A stretch of DNA of 64,000 bases from Methyloprofundus sedimenti (GTDB taxonomy: Bacteria; Pseudomonadota; Gammaproteobacteria; Methylococcales; Methylomonadaceae): assembly GCF_002072955.1 (NCBI RefSeq), contig NZ_LPUF01000001.1, positions 95,001 to 159,000 of the forward strand, written 5' to 3'. The translations under genes and the position numbers were made by a program. Under the pieces are notes generated by a model that was not told the DNA's origin, made no database searches, and worked only from the letters and a program-made list of their open reading frames with translations. Below are positions 18,188 through 27,148 of the stretch, piece by piece; within the stretch, counting starts at the first letter, position 1, and each line of letters opens with the position of its first letter.

Positions 18188-19150
18188 TTAATAGGCGGAA
18201 AATTCTATAAGCCCCGTGTTACCTCCTGTACTGGAAACGACCTCAAGGCGAAGACTGGAAGTACTTTTGTTTAGTGCAAATGTATAGGCTTGCTGCGTAT
18301 CGGGAAGTTCAAATGGTCCTAAAACTGCATCATTATCCAGAATCAAATTAAAACTCAGTATTTTTGCACTGCCATCCGCCATGGATCGTGACCAGACCTG
18401 CACTGAATTAATCCAGGTACTTTTTGCTAATGCCACCTCAATAAATGCTTGATCTCCATCTCCAGCAGAGGACCAGGCGGTTGCAGATGAATCATCAAGT
18501 GCACTATTTGCTCCCCAATTCGCTTGATTACTTCCTCCACCATAATTACTACTGACCGATGCGACATAAGCCCCGTTATTTAACGACAAAAGATTTGCAT
18601 CAGCTGCGGCGCTTGCGCTTAACGTATTAAAACTAGCCACAGGGCTCCAGTAAAGTCGTCCTTGTGCATCACTTCCCTGAACACGGTAAAAATACGTACT
18701 ATCCGGATTTAAACCACTGAGTATCGGATTGTGCTCGGTTATGGCACCCCCATTCATGCTGCTATCGGTTGCAATACTACCAAACTCAAGACTGGTGCCA
18801 TACATTACCGAGCATGCCAGCGGAACCGTTGAGACAAAATGTAAGCGCGCATTAGTTGCTGTGATATCAGTTATCACAGGCCCATCACCTTCAGTCACAT
18901 TAGCAAGTTGGTATAAATTGGGCGGCACCGACTCAGGCTGTAACTCACCATAAGTAGTCACAGTAAAGGTCAGCGGATTATTTGCCTGTTTTTGCTGCTC
19001 AAGATTGGCCCAGTAATAATGAGTGTCTGCGCCCGATCCAAATTCAATAAGCGGTATTTGTAAAGCGAACTCGGCATCTAAACTGGCCGGTTGAGCAAAC
19101 ACAAGCGTTGAAACACAATATAGACTGATAACATTAATTTTTTTCAACAT
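18188..19150 (-). CDS. Secreted FN3 + discoidin-like domain protein
   Basis: The 320-residue protein has a signal peptide (ending near TLVFA-QP). A fibronectin-III/purple-phosphatase N-like domain (about 90-175) has ILSGLNPDSTYFYRVQGSD. A C-terminal jelly-roll part (about 185-320) includes WGANSALDDSSATAWSSAG and resembles F5/8 type C (discoidin) or galactose-binding-like folds. It is predicted to be periplasmic or extracellular. It is the last gene of the minus-strand series after the copper-type receptor. Binding of a surface glycan or cell-envelope ligand is possible; function is not established. Confidence 0.65.
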   Translation of the reverse strand: MLKKINVISLYCVSTLVFAQPASLDAEFALQIPLIEFGSGADTHYYWANLEQQKQANNPLTFTVTTYGELQPESVPPNLYQLANVTEGDGPVITDITATNARLHFVSTVPLACSVMYGTSLEFGSIATDSSMNGGAITEHNPILSGLNPDSTYFYRVQGSDAQGRLYWSPVASFNTLSASAAADANLLSLNNGAYVASVSSNYGGGSNQANWGANSALDDSSATAWSSAGDGDQAFIEVALAKSTWINSVQVWSRSMADGSAKILSFNLILDNDAVLGPFELPDTQQAYTFALNKSTSSLRLEVVSSTGGNTGLIEFSAY

Positions 19151-19298
19151 AATAGCCTGAGGAGGTTAACTGCGACTGAAAACCCGGTCATTGACCGGGC
19201 CAAAGTGAATTGGAGAGACTAAACCAGTCACAAAAAAATATTTTGGCTGAGCTATTGATAACTCAATAGCTCATTCTGGCAATTGCATTACTTTAGGC

Positions 19299-20075
19299 TT
19301 AATTGCACCCAGCCTGTTCTAACCAATCGTAAGCATGTCCAACATCCATTATTTCGCCGCTTGCTGGTAAATAATAGATATGGTTATCCATGGAAGAAAT
19401 ACCTACGTAGGCATTGGTACCTGAATAATAACGAAAATAGTAGGGTGGAAAAGTTTGGGAATTTGCAACGCCCTGCACAGGTGAAAATAAACCCGCAAAG
19501 TTATTTTCCGCCCAGTCAAATAAACAATCCGAATGTGTCATGTCGCCTTCGGCAACCCGAATTGTTTCTGATAAAATTAAATTCTCACCTCCCATGGGAA
19601 AATATACCGGATCATGCCAGGATAAATGATACATGCAGTGTCTTATACCCTTATTGTCTTGCATTAAAGCAAGAGAATTACAGTCCATATATCCCAATTG
19701 CTCTGTATCGGTTGGACCTAACGTGGGATCTTGCGCATCAAAATTAATGGCAACATAAATATTATTATTTATATTGGGAGAAGTCGCTATTTCGGTGGTA
19801 TTCATGTTGTAAGCAACCGCGGTGATCCCGCCTTTATTATCCAACATAGTTTCGAGTTGATAACGAACCGGCTCTATAGTCCCCATCAACGTATCGTCTA
19901 ATAGACCTTGAAGATTGCTTATCTGTTGAGTAGCGATATCATAATCAAATGTGCCATAGAAAATGGAATTATCAAAAAAAACCAGCTCTACCTGATAACG
20001 AATTGGCGCCGCCTGCACGGGTTTTAAGAAAAAAAATAGTGGAAATAACAAGATGATAGCTTTTAGTATTTTCAT
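19299..20075 (-). CDS. Secreted protein with C-terminal YYFRYY module, next to copper receptor 1
   Basis: The start at 20075 is chosen because a signal peptide (MKILKAIILLFPLFFFLKPV) and a GAGG Shine-Dalgarno sequence lie there; an upstream in-frame start (20150) adds an unlikely 25-residue leader. The mature protein is about 235 residues. The C-terminal 75 residues run from a Cys (DCLFDWAEN) through YYFRYYSGTNAYVGISSMDN to a final AGCN. They share the pattern Cys...YYFRYY...Y-GISS-D-H-Y-L...G...D-G...AGC with the CorA-like protein at 24873. The N-terminal part is beta-rich and unassigned. It sits directly downstream of the receptor gene and is probably co-expressed with it. Confidence 0.65.
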   Translation of the reverse strand: MKILKAIILLFPLFFFLKPVQAAPIRYQVELVFFDNSIFYGTFDYDIATQQISNLQGLLDDTLMGTIEPVRYQLETMLDNKGGITAVAYNMNTTEIATSPNINNNIYVAINFDAQDPTLGPTDTEQLGYMDCNSLALMQDNKGIRHCMYHLSWHDPVYFPMGGENLILSETIRVAEGDMTHSDCLFDWAENNFAGLFSPVQGVANSQTFPPYYFRYYSGTNAYVGISSMDNHIYYLPASGEIMDVGHAYDWLEQAGCN

Positions 20076-20124
20076 TTGAACCTCATAAAATAAAAAATTA
20101 AATCTGAGACTATAATCAGATCTT

Positions 20125-22311
20125 TTAATACTCAAGGGTAACCCCGACATAAACAGACCGCCCTTGACCTGGCAAGTTTTGTGTTTTTGGCTCGGATGAA
20201 CTCAAGGTCATCGCGTTCTGGTCGCCAATATAAACGCCCGACAACGGGTAGTAATATTGATGGTTCAGAATATTATCCACGCCAAAATCAACAGTCACAA
20301 ATTCCCACTGAAAACTGGTTTTGAAATTTAACAGAATATAAGAAGATGTTTCTAACTCATTTCTTACTTCTTGCACTTCATTTTTTGTATCAACAAATTG
20401 CATGTTAAACGTACTTTGCCAGCCTCCCAGTTTATGGTTTACCCCCCATGTAAAATTAAATGGCATCATATTATAAAGATTATCACCATCTGAACGTTTA
20501 CCACGTACATAACTCATAATGGTATTCGTTGAGAATTCGCCATAAGTTGGGCTTTCAAATAAGTTCATTTCGCCCGTTATATCCACACCCCAGAGGTAGG
20601 CATCATAATTTTCAAATGTCAGGTAGTAATAACCATTTCCCGGCTGTTTTCTACACTCCTGACAAAGATCGGCATCAATATAGTTTTCCACGTAGCTGAA
20701 AAACGGGGAAATTTCAAGATTCCACACTTGCTCATCACCAGAGTCAGAAAAATTAGCGGTAAAGCCAATATTATGTGCAGTCTCCATCTTTAAATCTATG
20801 TTACCTACATAACCATTACCATCACCAAACCAGCCTATCATGGTCATCGGCATTGGACTGATACTCCATGGATATAACTCCTGCACTGAAGGTGCACGAT
20901 TTTTTCGTGCGTAACCCAGGGTGTAATAACTCCAGTCATTGGGTGTATATTGAACAAGCATACTGATATCAAACGCATTAAAGTTACGTTCGTGATCCAA
21001 GGCATTAAATGCCAGTGCCTGTTCATAGTCAGTCAAAAGATAATTCGAGGTAATATTGTTATATCCCTGCACGTCGCCAGTATTCATCCACGTGCGATCG
21101 TAACGGAAACCCAGCATCGTTTTCCATGTATCTGTCCAGTATTTTTCCCATTCTGCATAAACACCAAAACGATTCCGGGTCGCATCATTCAGGTTGATAA
21201 AATCGTTGGGTCCCATCATGCTCGGAACCGTTGACGTTGCCGGCCAATAATCGTTGATGACACTGCCATGGAATTCACTGCCAAAGCGAAAGATATTGTC
21301 ATCTTCATCTGATGGCAATTCGAATTCCAGTTTATAGCCATAATTTTTGCCTCGCGTTTCCATAGGCATAAATATGGTCGCATCTCTATCTGGCAAATAA
21401 TCCATGGTATGACTGGTATGTTCCAAAAATAATATAGTGTCTACATTCCCCCAATCAAATAAACCGTTGTAGTGAATATTACCAAAGAGACTATCATTAT
21501 TGGTTAAATCCATTCTTGCCGTTGGAAAACCCTGGTATGGAATATGTTGCTGTCCACCTTTAATTTCTAGCAATTGGTCTTCGTAATTAAATGATAATGC
21601 GAATGCTTGATTGATGTTTTCATAATTCGTAGATTTAATCACAGTACCGTTGCCATCCTGATAATTCTTACTTTGAGTATCCGAGCCTGTGTAGTCAAGG
21701 CGAGCATATTCATTGGCAATGCCTAGTCCGACACTGCCACCAAAAGCATCACCATTACTGCGATAAAATGATGACAGTTTTCCATTTAATAAGAAATCTT
21801 CACCAGCTTCGGCAAACTTAGGCTTCGCAGATTTTACAGATATTGTTCCTGCAATACTGTCACCTCCCATTCTTACCGGCGTAATTCCTTTTAAAATGGC
21901 AATGCTACCGATATTACTGCGGTCAATGCTCGCTAAGGCAGGATTCATATGATTTGGACAAATTGAGTTGACAGTCATCCCATTAACCTCAATTTTGACA
22001 CGCGTGTCATTCAAACCACGAATAATAGGTATTGAAGAAACCCCACCCCCTGCTTGAAAGCTCATGCCAGCCGTGTCTTCGAGTAATTTTGCAGTATCAG
22101 AAACCTGGCTTTGCTTTTTTGCAATATCGTCTTCGTTAATGCTGTTTTGAGGGGAAACAGTAAGATTTTCGGTGTCAGCCTCAATAACCATATTATCAAG
22201 ATAAATTGCCTCTTCAGTAGGACTTGAATCCTCAATACTCTCATCTGCATAAACTACGTTAAAACACAGCAATATTGCTGTATTAAACAAAATTATTACT
22301 TCTTTTTTCAT
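20125..22311 (-). CDS. TonB-dependent receptor 1, OprC/NosA-like copper type
   Basis: This is a 728-residue outer-membrane receptor with a signal peptide, a plug domain (RGLNDTRVKIEVNGM, GGDSIAGTISVKS) and a 22-strand barrel ending in SVYVGVTLEY. Copper-ligand positions are visible: C118-PNH-M122 (SICPNHMNP) in the plug and H301-T-M303 (SHTMDY) in the barrel. OprC of Pseudomonas binds copper through Cys143, Met147, His323 and Met325, with almost the same spacing. It lies downstream of a di-heme peroxidase gene and upstream of a secreted protein gene on the same strand. Copper import energised by the nearby TonB operon is inferred. Confidence 0.88.
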   Translation of the reverse strand: MKKEVIILFNTAILLCFNVVYADESIEDSSPTEEAIYLDNMVIEADTENLTVSPQNSINEDDIAKKQSQVSDTAKLLEDTAGMSFQAGGGVSSIPIIRGLNDTRVKIEVNGMTVNSICPNHMNPALASIDRSNIGSIAILKGITPVRMGGDSIAGTISVKSAKPKFAEAGEDFLLNGKLSSFYRSNGDAFGGSVGLGIANEYARLDYTGSDTQSKNYQDGNGTVIKSTNYENINQAFALSFNYEDQLLEIKGGQQHIPYQGFPTARMDLTNNDSLFGNIHYNGLFDWGNVDTILFLEHTSHTMDYLPDRDATIFMPMETRGKNYGYKLEFELPSDEDDNIFRFGSEFHGSVINDYWPATSTVPSMMGPNDFINLNDATRNRFGVYAEWEKYWTDTWKTMLGFRYDRTWMNTGDVQGYNNITSNYLLTDYEQALAFNALDHERNFNAFDISMLVQYTPNDWSYYTLGYARKNRAPSVQELYPWSISPMPMTMIGWFGDGNGYVGNIDLKMETAHNIGFTANFSDSGDEQVWNLEISPFFSYVENYIDADLCQECRKQPGNGYYYLTFENYDAYLWGVDITGEMNLFESPTYGEFSTNTIMSYVRGKRSDGDNLYNMMPFNFTWGVNHKLGGWQSTFNMQFVDTKNEVQEVRNELETSSYILLNFKTSFQWEFVTVDFGVDNILNHQYYYPLSGVYIGDQNAMTLSSSEPKTQNLPGQGRSVYVGVTLEY

Positions 22312-22371
22312 TTGTTTGTTTCAGTGCTTAATTAAAGTTATATCGAAATCATATTTGCGATGGCTTTTAAT

Positions 22372-24549
22372 TTAGATTTTTCTTAAATAAGCGTCAAAAG
22401 GCTGTAATTCAGACTCTATTCCGGATGCGCCAGTCGCCGGCACAACTAGGAAGTCGTCTTTTGCCATGGGTAAATTAAAATGCTTAGGCGTTACACGTAA
22501 ATGATCACCATCGTGACCCTGCGGAATGATGAGCTCAGGATGATCAAACGGTGCACGTTGATAACGCACACGGTCATCAGTTAAGGTTTTTAAAAAGGCA
22601 ATCAGATCATGGCGATTTTTTTCAGAAAATTTGAGTCTAGGTAATGGAAACACCAAAGTGGTTTCTTTGGCATCGTTCATAAAATTTCCCCCTCTGGAAT
22701 AAAATTCAATCACCTGCTCCAGGTTTGCCATGCTTCCATTGTGCATATAGGGACCGGTCAATTCGATATTACGTAATGAAGGAATTTTAAAACTGGCATT
22801 TACTTCTGCGAGCATTTTATTGGTATCAGGTTTTTTCAGTTCCGCCTGCGCCGCTTGTATTGTCGGTAAAAAGGCATTTTTATCAGCGCTTAAAAAGCAG
22901 TTTTTGCTATCTTGCTGTTGCGGCTGAACGCCATCTTCAATGTTAAATACGCTCAGTGCTTTATAAGTTGGCTTAAAATTAACTGCAAACGGTATTTGAA
23001 AGTCACACGGGCGCACATGACGTACTGCATCATCCTTAACATCCTCATTCATACCGGCTAAAAATTGTAAATATTGTTTGCTAAATGACAATGGATTACC
23101 AAACTCATCTATACCGCCCAGCCCAATATCTGCCTCCTCTCTCGCGACACCGGTTGATGCAAAGCCAATATCGGAAAAAACGGTTAAGGCTTTGTTATGC
23201 ACAAAAAGTGGAATGCGGTTAACCACATTGGTGGTCGTGCTGATTTCGTCAAATACACTCGGATTACTCTTTGCCAGTGTCGCGTTGGCATCAATAGCTG
23301 CTGCAGTAAAATTAGGCCCTAAATGACAATGCGAACACAGATTAATGCGAAATTGTTCGAAACCATTTAATTCCTCTGCGCTTAAGTCAATGGGTAGATT
23401 ATCTTTATCGCGCCGACTTTGATCAAAAGGCGCGTTATCAGAAATCAGGGTACTTTCATAAAGCTGAATGGACAAACCAAAAAATAGCGCAAAATTTGCT
23501 TCCATTTGCTGATAAGGTTCGCCGCTTAATGGACTGCCAAATTTATTGGGCCCCTGATACGACCAATATTTGCTATTAAAAGCTTTTTTAATCAATGCAG
23601 CGTAAGTGGTATTAAGTCCGGGTTTTAAAGCTTGCTCATTGCTCAAGCTAAAAGGTGCAAGCACACTGTCATTCCAATGTACTCTCTGATTTTCTAGCGG
23701 CTGACGTGGCAAAAGCTTTCTGCCTATATCTTGCAGAGTACGCTGACTGCAACTCATTTCAGTGGTATTTAACGGTGGTGCAGTGGCAAGTGAAGCCAGG
23801 GACGCGTTAGTTAGATGCAGGCGTTCTTTGGTAACTGTGTTGGAATCATGCGCAACCCAAATTCCCGCGTCAGGATCGCGATCACCCCATGAATTACTGC
23901 CATTAAAAACATTATTCGCACGACCATCCCAAAAATTGCGATAATTAAAGACAGCGTTAATGACTGTGGGTGCATTTCTTGGTGTCACGCGTCGTGTCGC
24001 GAGCTTGCCAACATGAAAAACCTCTCCCGCTGATCGTGCACAATCTTCAAATACGCGCTTTTGAGAACTCACGCCTTTATATTCACCGCCAAATGTTCCT
24101 GCAGAACCGGTAACAAAATGGCTGTCATTGCTAACTGAACTGCTTTCTTGTAGTGGGTTTTGCAACTGGTAAAAAGGGAATTGTGCCGCTGAAAGAGATT
24201 GATTCACGGAAAATTTCGCTAACTGCTCTTTGCTTAAAGTCGTGGACTGTCCGCCAGGTGCCAACTGATTTTTTACCCTGCTATCCGCACCCGCATGGAA
24301 ATGACACGAAGCACACGCCATACCATCACTGCCGATATTAGCATCCCAAAACAAGGCTTTTCCTAAAACAATGGCAGTATCTTTATCAGCTATAATGGGA
24401 TCGGAGCCGTTTAATAACCCCGGAACAGTAGGGACTGGCAAATATTTTAAACTGATGGGCATAGGCCCAAATGACAAGGTATTTTCTGCATGAACTTGCA
24501 GAGAAAAAAGCAGAAGGGAAAGCAAAAACCAGCGCCATAAATAAAGCAT
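22372..24549 (-). CDS. Secreted di-heme cytochrome c peroxidase/MauG-family protein, CorB-like
   Basis: The 725-residue protein has a signal peptide (ending near LQVHA-EN). Two c-type heme sites are CASCH (residues 79-83) and CSHCH (near residue 400). The family block FKIPSLRNIELTGPYMHNGSM is near 600. It is longer than classical bacterial cytochrome c peroxidases (about 350 residues), as in surface-associated CCP/CorB proteins of methanotrophs. It follows the CorA-like gene on the same strand, as corB follows corA in Methylomicrobium album. Peroxidase activity or oxidative modification (for example Trp to kynurenine) of a surface copper protein is a family-based suggestion. Confidence 0.85.
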   Translation of the reverse strand: MLYLWRWFLLSLLLFSLQVHAENTLSFGPMPISLKYLPVPTVPGLLNGSDPIIADKDTAIVLGKALFWDANIGSDGMACASCHFHAGADSRVKNQLAPGGQSTTLSKEQLAKFSVNQSLSAAQFPFYQLQNPLQESSSVSNDSHFVTGSAGTFGGEYKGVSSQKRVFEDCARSAGEVFHVGKLATRRVTPRNAPTVINAVFNYRNFWDGRANNVFNGSNSWGDRDPDAGIWVAHDSNTVTKERLHLTNASLASLATAPPLNTTEMSCSQRTLQDIGRKLLPRQPLENQRVHWNDSVLAPFSLSNEQALKPGLNTTYAALIKKAFNSKYWSYQGPNKFGSPLSGEPYQQMEANFALFFGLSIQLYESTLISDNAPFDQSRRDKDNLPIDLSAEELNGFEQFRINLCSHCHLGPNFTAAAIDANATLAKSNPSVFDEISTTTNVVNRIPLFVHNKALTVFSDIGFASTGVAREEADIGLGGIDEFGNPLSFSKQYLQFLAGMNEDVKDDAVRHVRPCDFQIPFAVNFKPTYKALSVFNIEDGVQPQQQDSKNCFLSADKNAFLPTIQAAQAELKKPDTNKMLAEVNASFKIPSLRNIELTGPYMHNGSMANLEQVIEFYSRGGNFMNDAKETTLVFPLPRLKFSEKNRHDLIAFLKTLTDDRVRYQRAPFDHPELIIPQGHDGDHLRVTPKHFNLPMAKDDFLVVPATGASGIESELQPFDAYLRKI

Positions 24550-24801
24550 ATAAACTCCAACAGTATTGATTAAGTGCTGTTTGGTCTGTTAAAAATCAAT
24601 CAGATGCATGCGTTTCTGATTTTTTATTAAACCATGCTTTACGAGTAGATTAATGCCCAATATAACTTTAATGGATAATTCGCAAACAGCCGCGGATAAA
24701 TCTAAAATATAAGCAAAAATCAATCAATCTTCAAACAAAATTTCGACTCAGAAGAATCTACCTTGCAAATAAGCAACGCAAGAATGAGGGAACCACTGAA
24801 A

Positions 24802-24860
24802 AAGCATAGCCAAGGCCATAGGCGATGGCTATGGCTATGGCTATGGCTATGGCTATGCTT
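24802..24860 (-). terminator. Intrinsic terminator built partly from a hexamer repeat
   Basis: AAGCATAGCCA (24802-24812) and TGGCTATGCTT (24850-24860) form an 11-bp stem. On the minus strand a short T-run follows, 12 bp after the CorA-like stop. The right arm is part of a (ATGGCT)5 tract, so the stem can slip in register. Confidence 0.7.
24825..24857 (+). repeat. (ATGGCT)n microsatellite, five units plus a partial one
   Basis: Five perfect ATGGCT units (24825-24854) are followed by ATG. It is a candidate length-variable site inside the terminator between the CorA-like gene and the CCP gene. Confidence 0.85.
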
Positions 24861-24872
24861 AAGCGTAGTAGT

Positions 24873-25868
24873 TTATTTACATCCTGCTGCTGTTGTCATA
24901 GCAGCTACATCACCTAAATCACTCATTTCACCACCAACCTGAGACAGCGAGTACATATGACTATCTTCGGAAGAAATACCTAAATAATGACCTGTTTCTG
25001 CATAATAACGGAAGTAATATTGCATAAAATTTTGAGAAGTTAATCCAGCATGTGGGTAATCAGCAGGCTCTTGCTGTTCAGTATAATTCAATAAACAATC
25101 CGCTACCGATAGCGGTATCGCAGTGACTTTAACATCAATCGGTGTATCTTCACCCTCCGTGTTGGTACCGCCTAGAAAGATGGTATAAAAACCTGGCTGC
25201 AAATTAACCAAAGTTAGATTAGAGTAGTTAGTATTACCATCAGGGCCAGCATGATGCTGCACACTACCAAAAACGCCATTTTCATATTTGTTATCAATAC
25301 TGACATCATGCGCACCGGAATCAACATTGTCGTTCCAGAAATTGACATAGTCCGTCATTGAGCCATTCACATAACCTAATGTTTCAACAAGACCATTTTC
25401 TAATGTATTTCCTTCTAGTGAATCAACGACATCATTGTCGGTCGCCCAAACAAGTCCTGGCTTTCCTGGTTGTCCAACCTGGTTGAAAGCATGAATTGCA
25501 CCTTCAGCTCCATCTTTATCAGCCTTTCCAGATGCTTTTGAATCTGCTACAAAATTATTATCAGCTCTATACACCGTAAATCCGGGTGCATTAGTCGCTG
25601 CTGAAGAAAGAGATACCAATACGTCAGAAGACTGCATGACTTCAAAATTAAGCCAGGCCCCTTGCATACCCCAGGCGCGATTAGTTAACGCTGGGTTACT
25701 TGTATAGCCATTTTTACTGGCATTCGCGTTTATTGTTTGAATAGTCTTTCCTGGCTCAAGCATGTTATCGCCATTAAGCCATGTGCCTGCAGCATAAGAA
25801 GCAGAACTCAATACCAGGGAAGAAGCTATTAATCCAAGCTTTGCCGATAAATCAAAAGTTATTTTCAT
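24873..25868 (-). CDS. Secreted CorA/MopE-like candidate copper protein with C-terminal YYFRYY module
   Basis: The 331-residue protein has a signal peptide (ending near ASYA-AG). A beta-rich domain (about 27-250) contains several Trp (GTWLNGDNMLEPG, AWGMQGAWLNF) and a HH pair in SVQHHAGPDGN. A C-terminal module (about 255-331) with YYFRYYAETGHYLGISSEDS ends in AAGCK. The position upstream of a di-heme peroxidase matches corA-corB and mopE-SACCP pairs of methanotrophs, where the first protein is a surface copper(I) binder with a modified Trp. The CorA-like assignment rests on context and Trp/His content, not a confirmed match. It has its own downstream terminator. Confidence 0.5.
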   Translation of the reverse strand: MKITFDLSAKLGLIASSLVLSSASYAAGTWLNGDNMLEPGKTIQTINANASKNGYTSNPALTNRAWGMQGAWLNFEVMQSSDVLVSLSSAATNAPGFTVYRADNNFVADSKASGKADKDGAEGAIHAFNQVGQPGKPGLVWATDNDVVDSLEGNTLENGLVETLGYVNGSMTDYVNFWNDNVDSGAHDVSIDNKYENGVFGSVQHHAGPDGNTNYSNLTLVNLQPGFYTIFLGGTNTEGEDTPIDVKVTAIPLSVADCLLNYTEQQEPADYPHAGLTSQNFMQYYFRYYAETGHYLGISSEDSHMYSLSQVGGEMSDLGDVAAMTTAAGCK

Positions 25869-26538
25869 TTAAATTAATCTCCAAAAAGAATAAATGTTAA
25901 GTTATTAACCTCATTGAGGCGTGATCAAAAATTTATTGAACTATGTTATATAACTCTGGCTCCTGGATCATTGTCCATAAAGAGCTATAAAGCTCAAAAT
26001 GAGTCACCGTCAATTATTTACTGAAAACCAGAGGCGTCAGAGAATAAGACTTTTACCCAAAAAAGTGTTTACCATTTTTCCACCCTATCGCTGAGATAGC
26101 TAATACCGGCGTACCTTGCAAGTACATTTAGCAGAGAAAAATCAAAGCTACAGTAAACATCACCAGCAAACGTGTAGTGATGAACACCTCTTACGCGTAC
26201 AGATGAATGCTTTAAAGTCGTAACCTTGTTGCTAATCAACTGAAAATCTTGCATAAATTTAATCAAAACACGGGGCTATTATGCGTAACCGTCGTTAAAT
26301 TGACACTTATCGTGGGGGAATCCATTTACCCAGGTTCAAAACGTTTGCTATTTTCTACATTCCGCTTTTTTCTTCCCTGAATCAAACGAACTTAGTCGCG
26401 TATATAAAAGCAATTTATATGCCAAATTTTTATACTTCACCATTCTTTTTATTATCTAACTGTAAGTTAAGTACTTTATCTTATTCTTATTTACTGATAG
26501 CTTTTTAACCATTCATTGACTGACGTATATGCAACGTA
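25869..26538. other. Upstream region of the CorA-like gene, probably partly decayed coding
   Basis: A minus-strand frame at 26069-26266 reads VRGVHHYTFAGDVYCSFDFS without a recognisable start context or family. It may be a scrap of a lost gene. The remaining bases are AT-rich and probably include the promoter of the CorA-like gene. Confidence 0.3.
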
Positions 26539-26582
26539 AAATAGGTTATATGCCTTATATAAATATGGCAAATGACCTATTT
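26539..26582. promoter_or_regulatory. Inverted-repeat operator candidate upstream of the copper genes
   Basis: AAATAGGTTATATGCC (26539-26554) and GGCAAATGACCTATTT (26567-26582) match as inverted arms at 14 of 16 positions. The right arm shares CAAATGACCTATT with the palindrome at 12256, upstream of TonB operon 1. It lies about 670 bp from the CorA-like start, far for direct control, so the link is tentative. Confidence 0.4.
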
Positions 26583-26660
26583 ATGCGAATCACCGTATTA
26601 AATAGACCGAACAACCTGATTACTTTATGTCTATGGAATAAGACTCGATTGATCATTGAC

Positions 26661-26813
26661 TTAGGAACGCGCATGAAATAACATAAACAAGTTAAAAATC
26701 TGTATGATGGGCAAAGCAATAGCGCGCCCTTCAAGCTACTATATAAAGATGGGCACGTAAAAAACCTTTGCCCATCCTACAAGTTGCTCATATTATTTCG
26801 TGCATGTTCCTTA
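26661..26813. mobile_element. MITE-like palindromic element, about 150 bp
   Basis: The outer arms TTAGGAACGCGCATGAAATAA (26661-26681) and its near complement ending GTTCCTTA are continuous with an inner GATGGGCAAAG / CTTTGCCCATC palindrome. A partial relative lies at 48543-48652. No ORF is present. Confidence 0.6.
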
Positions 26814-26836
26814 CCTTCATTGATTCCCTGATCTGT

Positions 26837-26886
26837 GCTTCTGACAACATATCGTGCTTAATATACAGAGCAGTTCTAGGGCTAGT
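26837..26886 (+). repeat. 50-bp direct repeat, copy B, right of the copper region
   Basis: It matches 17848-17897 at 47 of 50 positions in the same orientation. It abuts the truncated end of an exbB pseudogene (26893-27060). Confidence 0.8.
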
Positions 26887-26892
26887 AGTAAT

Positions 26893-27060
26893 AACTACGG
26901 CATTGCTCAAGATATTTTTTTGTAATTCAGGATAGACGAATTAATAAGAAAGTAGTCGTTCACGGATAAGGCTTCATAAATAAATCGACACAAACAGGAT
27001 AATCCATAAGATGTCTCCACCACTTTTTAAAAACTCAGATAAAGTATCCAATAGTCCCAT
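26893..27060 (-). pseudogene. exbB: Truncated exbB with two internal stops
   Basis: Starting at an ATG (27060), the frame reads MGLLDTLSEFLKSGGDILWI and so on. It then reads SIYL-stop-SLIRERLLSY-stop-FVYPELQKNIL. This aligns with intact ExbB of operon 1 (GGDVLWVILGVTICLWCLIIERL); the first stop (TGA) falls where a Trp (TGG) is expected. The copy breaks off near direct repeat B. It lies directly downstream of receptor 2 on the same strand, which suggests that a TonB operon once followed this receptor. Confidence 0.75.
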
Positions 27061-27148
27061 TTTTGGATTTTCAGTTTTTGATGCATACTGCGCCTTATAT
27101 TTTAGCCAGACGTCCCTGTCGAACAGGCTAAATAAAACAGGTAACTTG

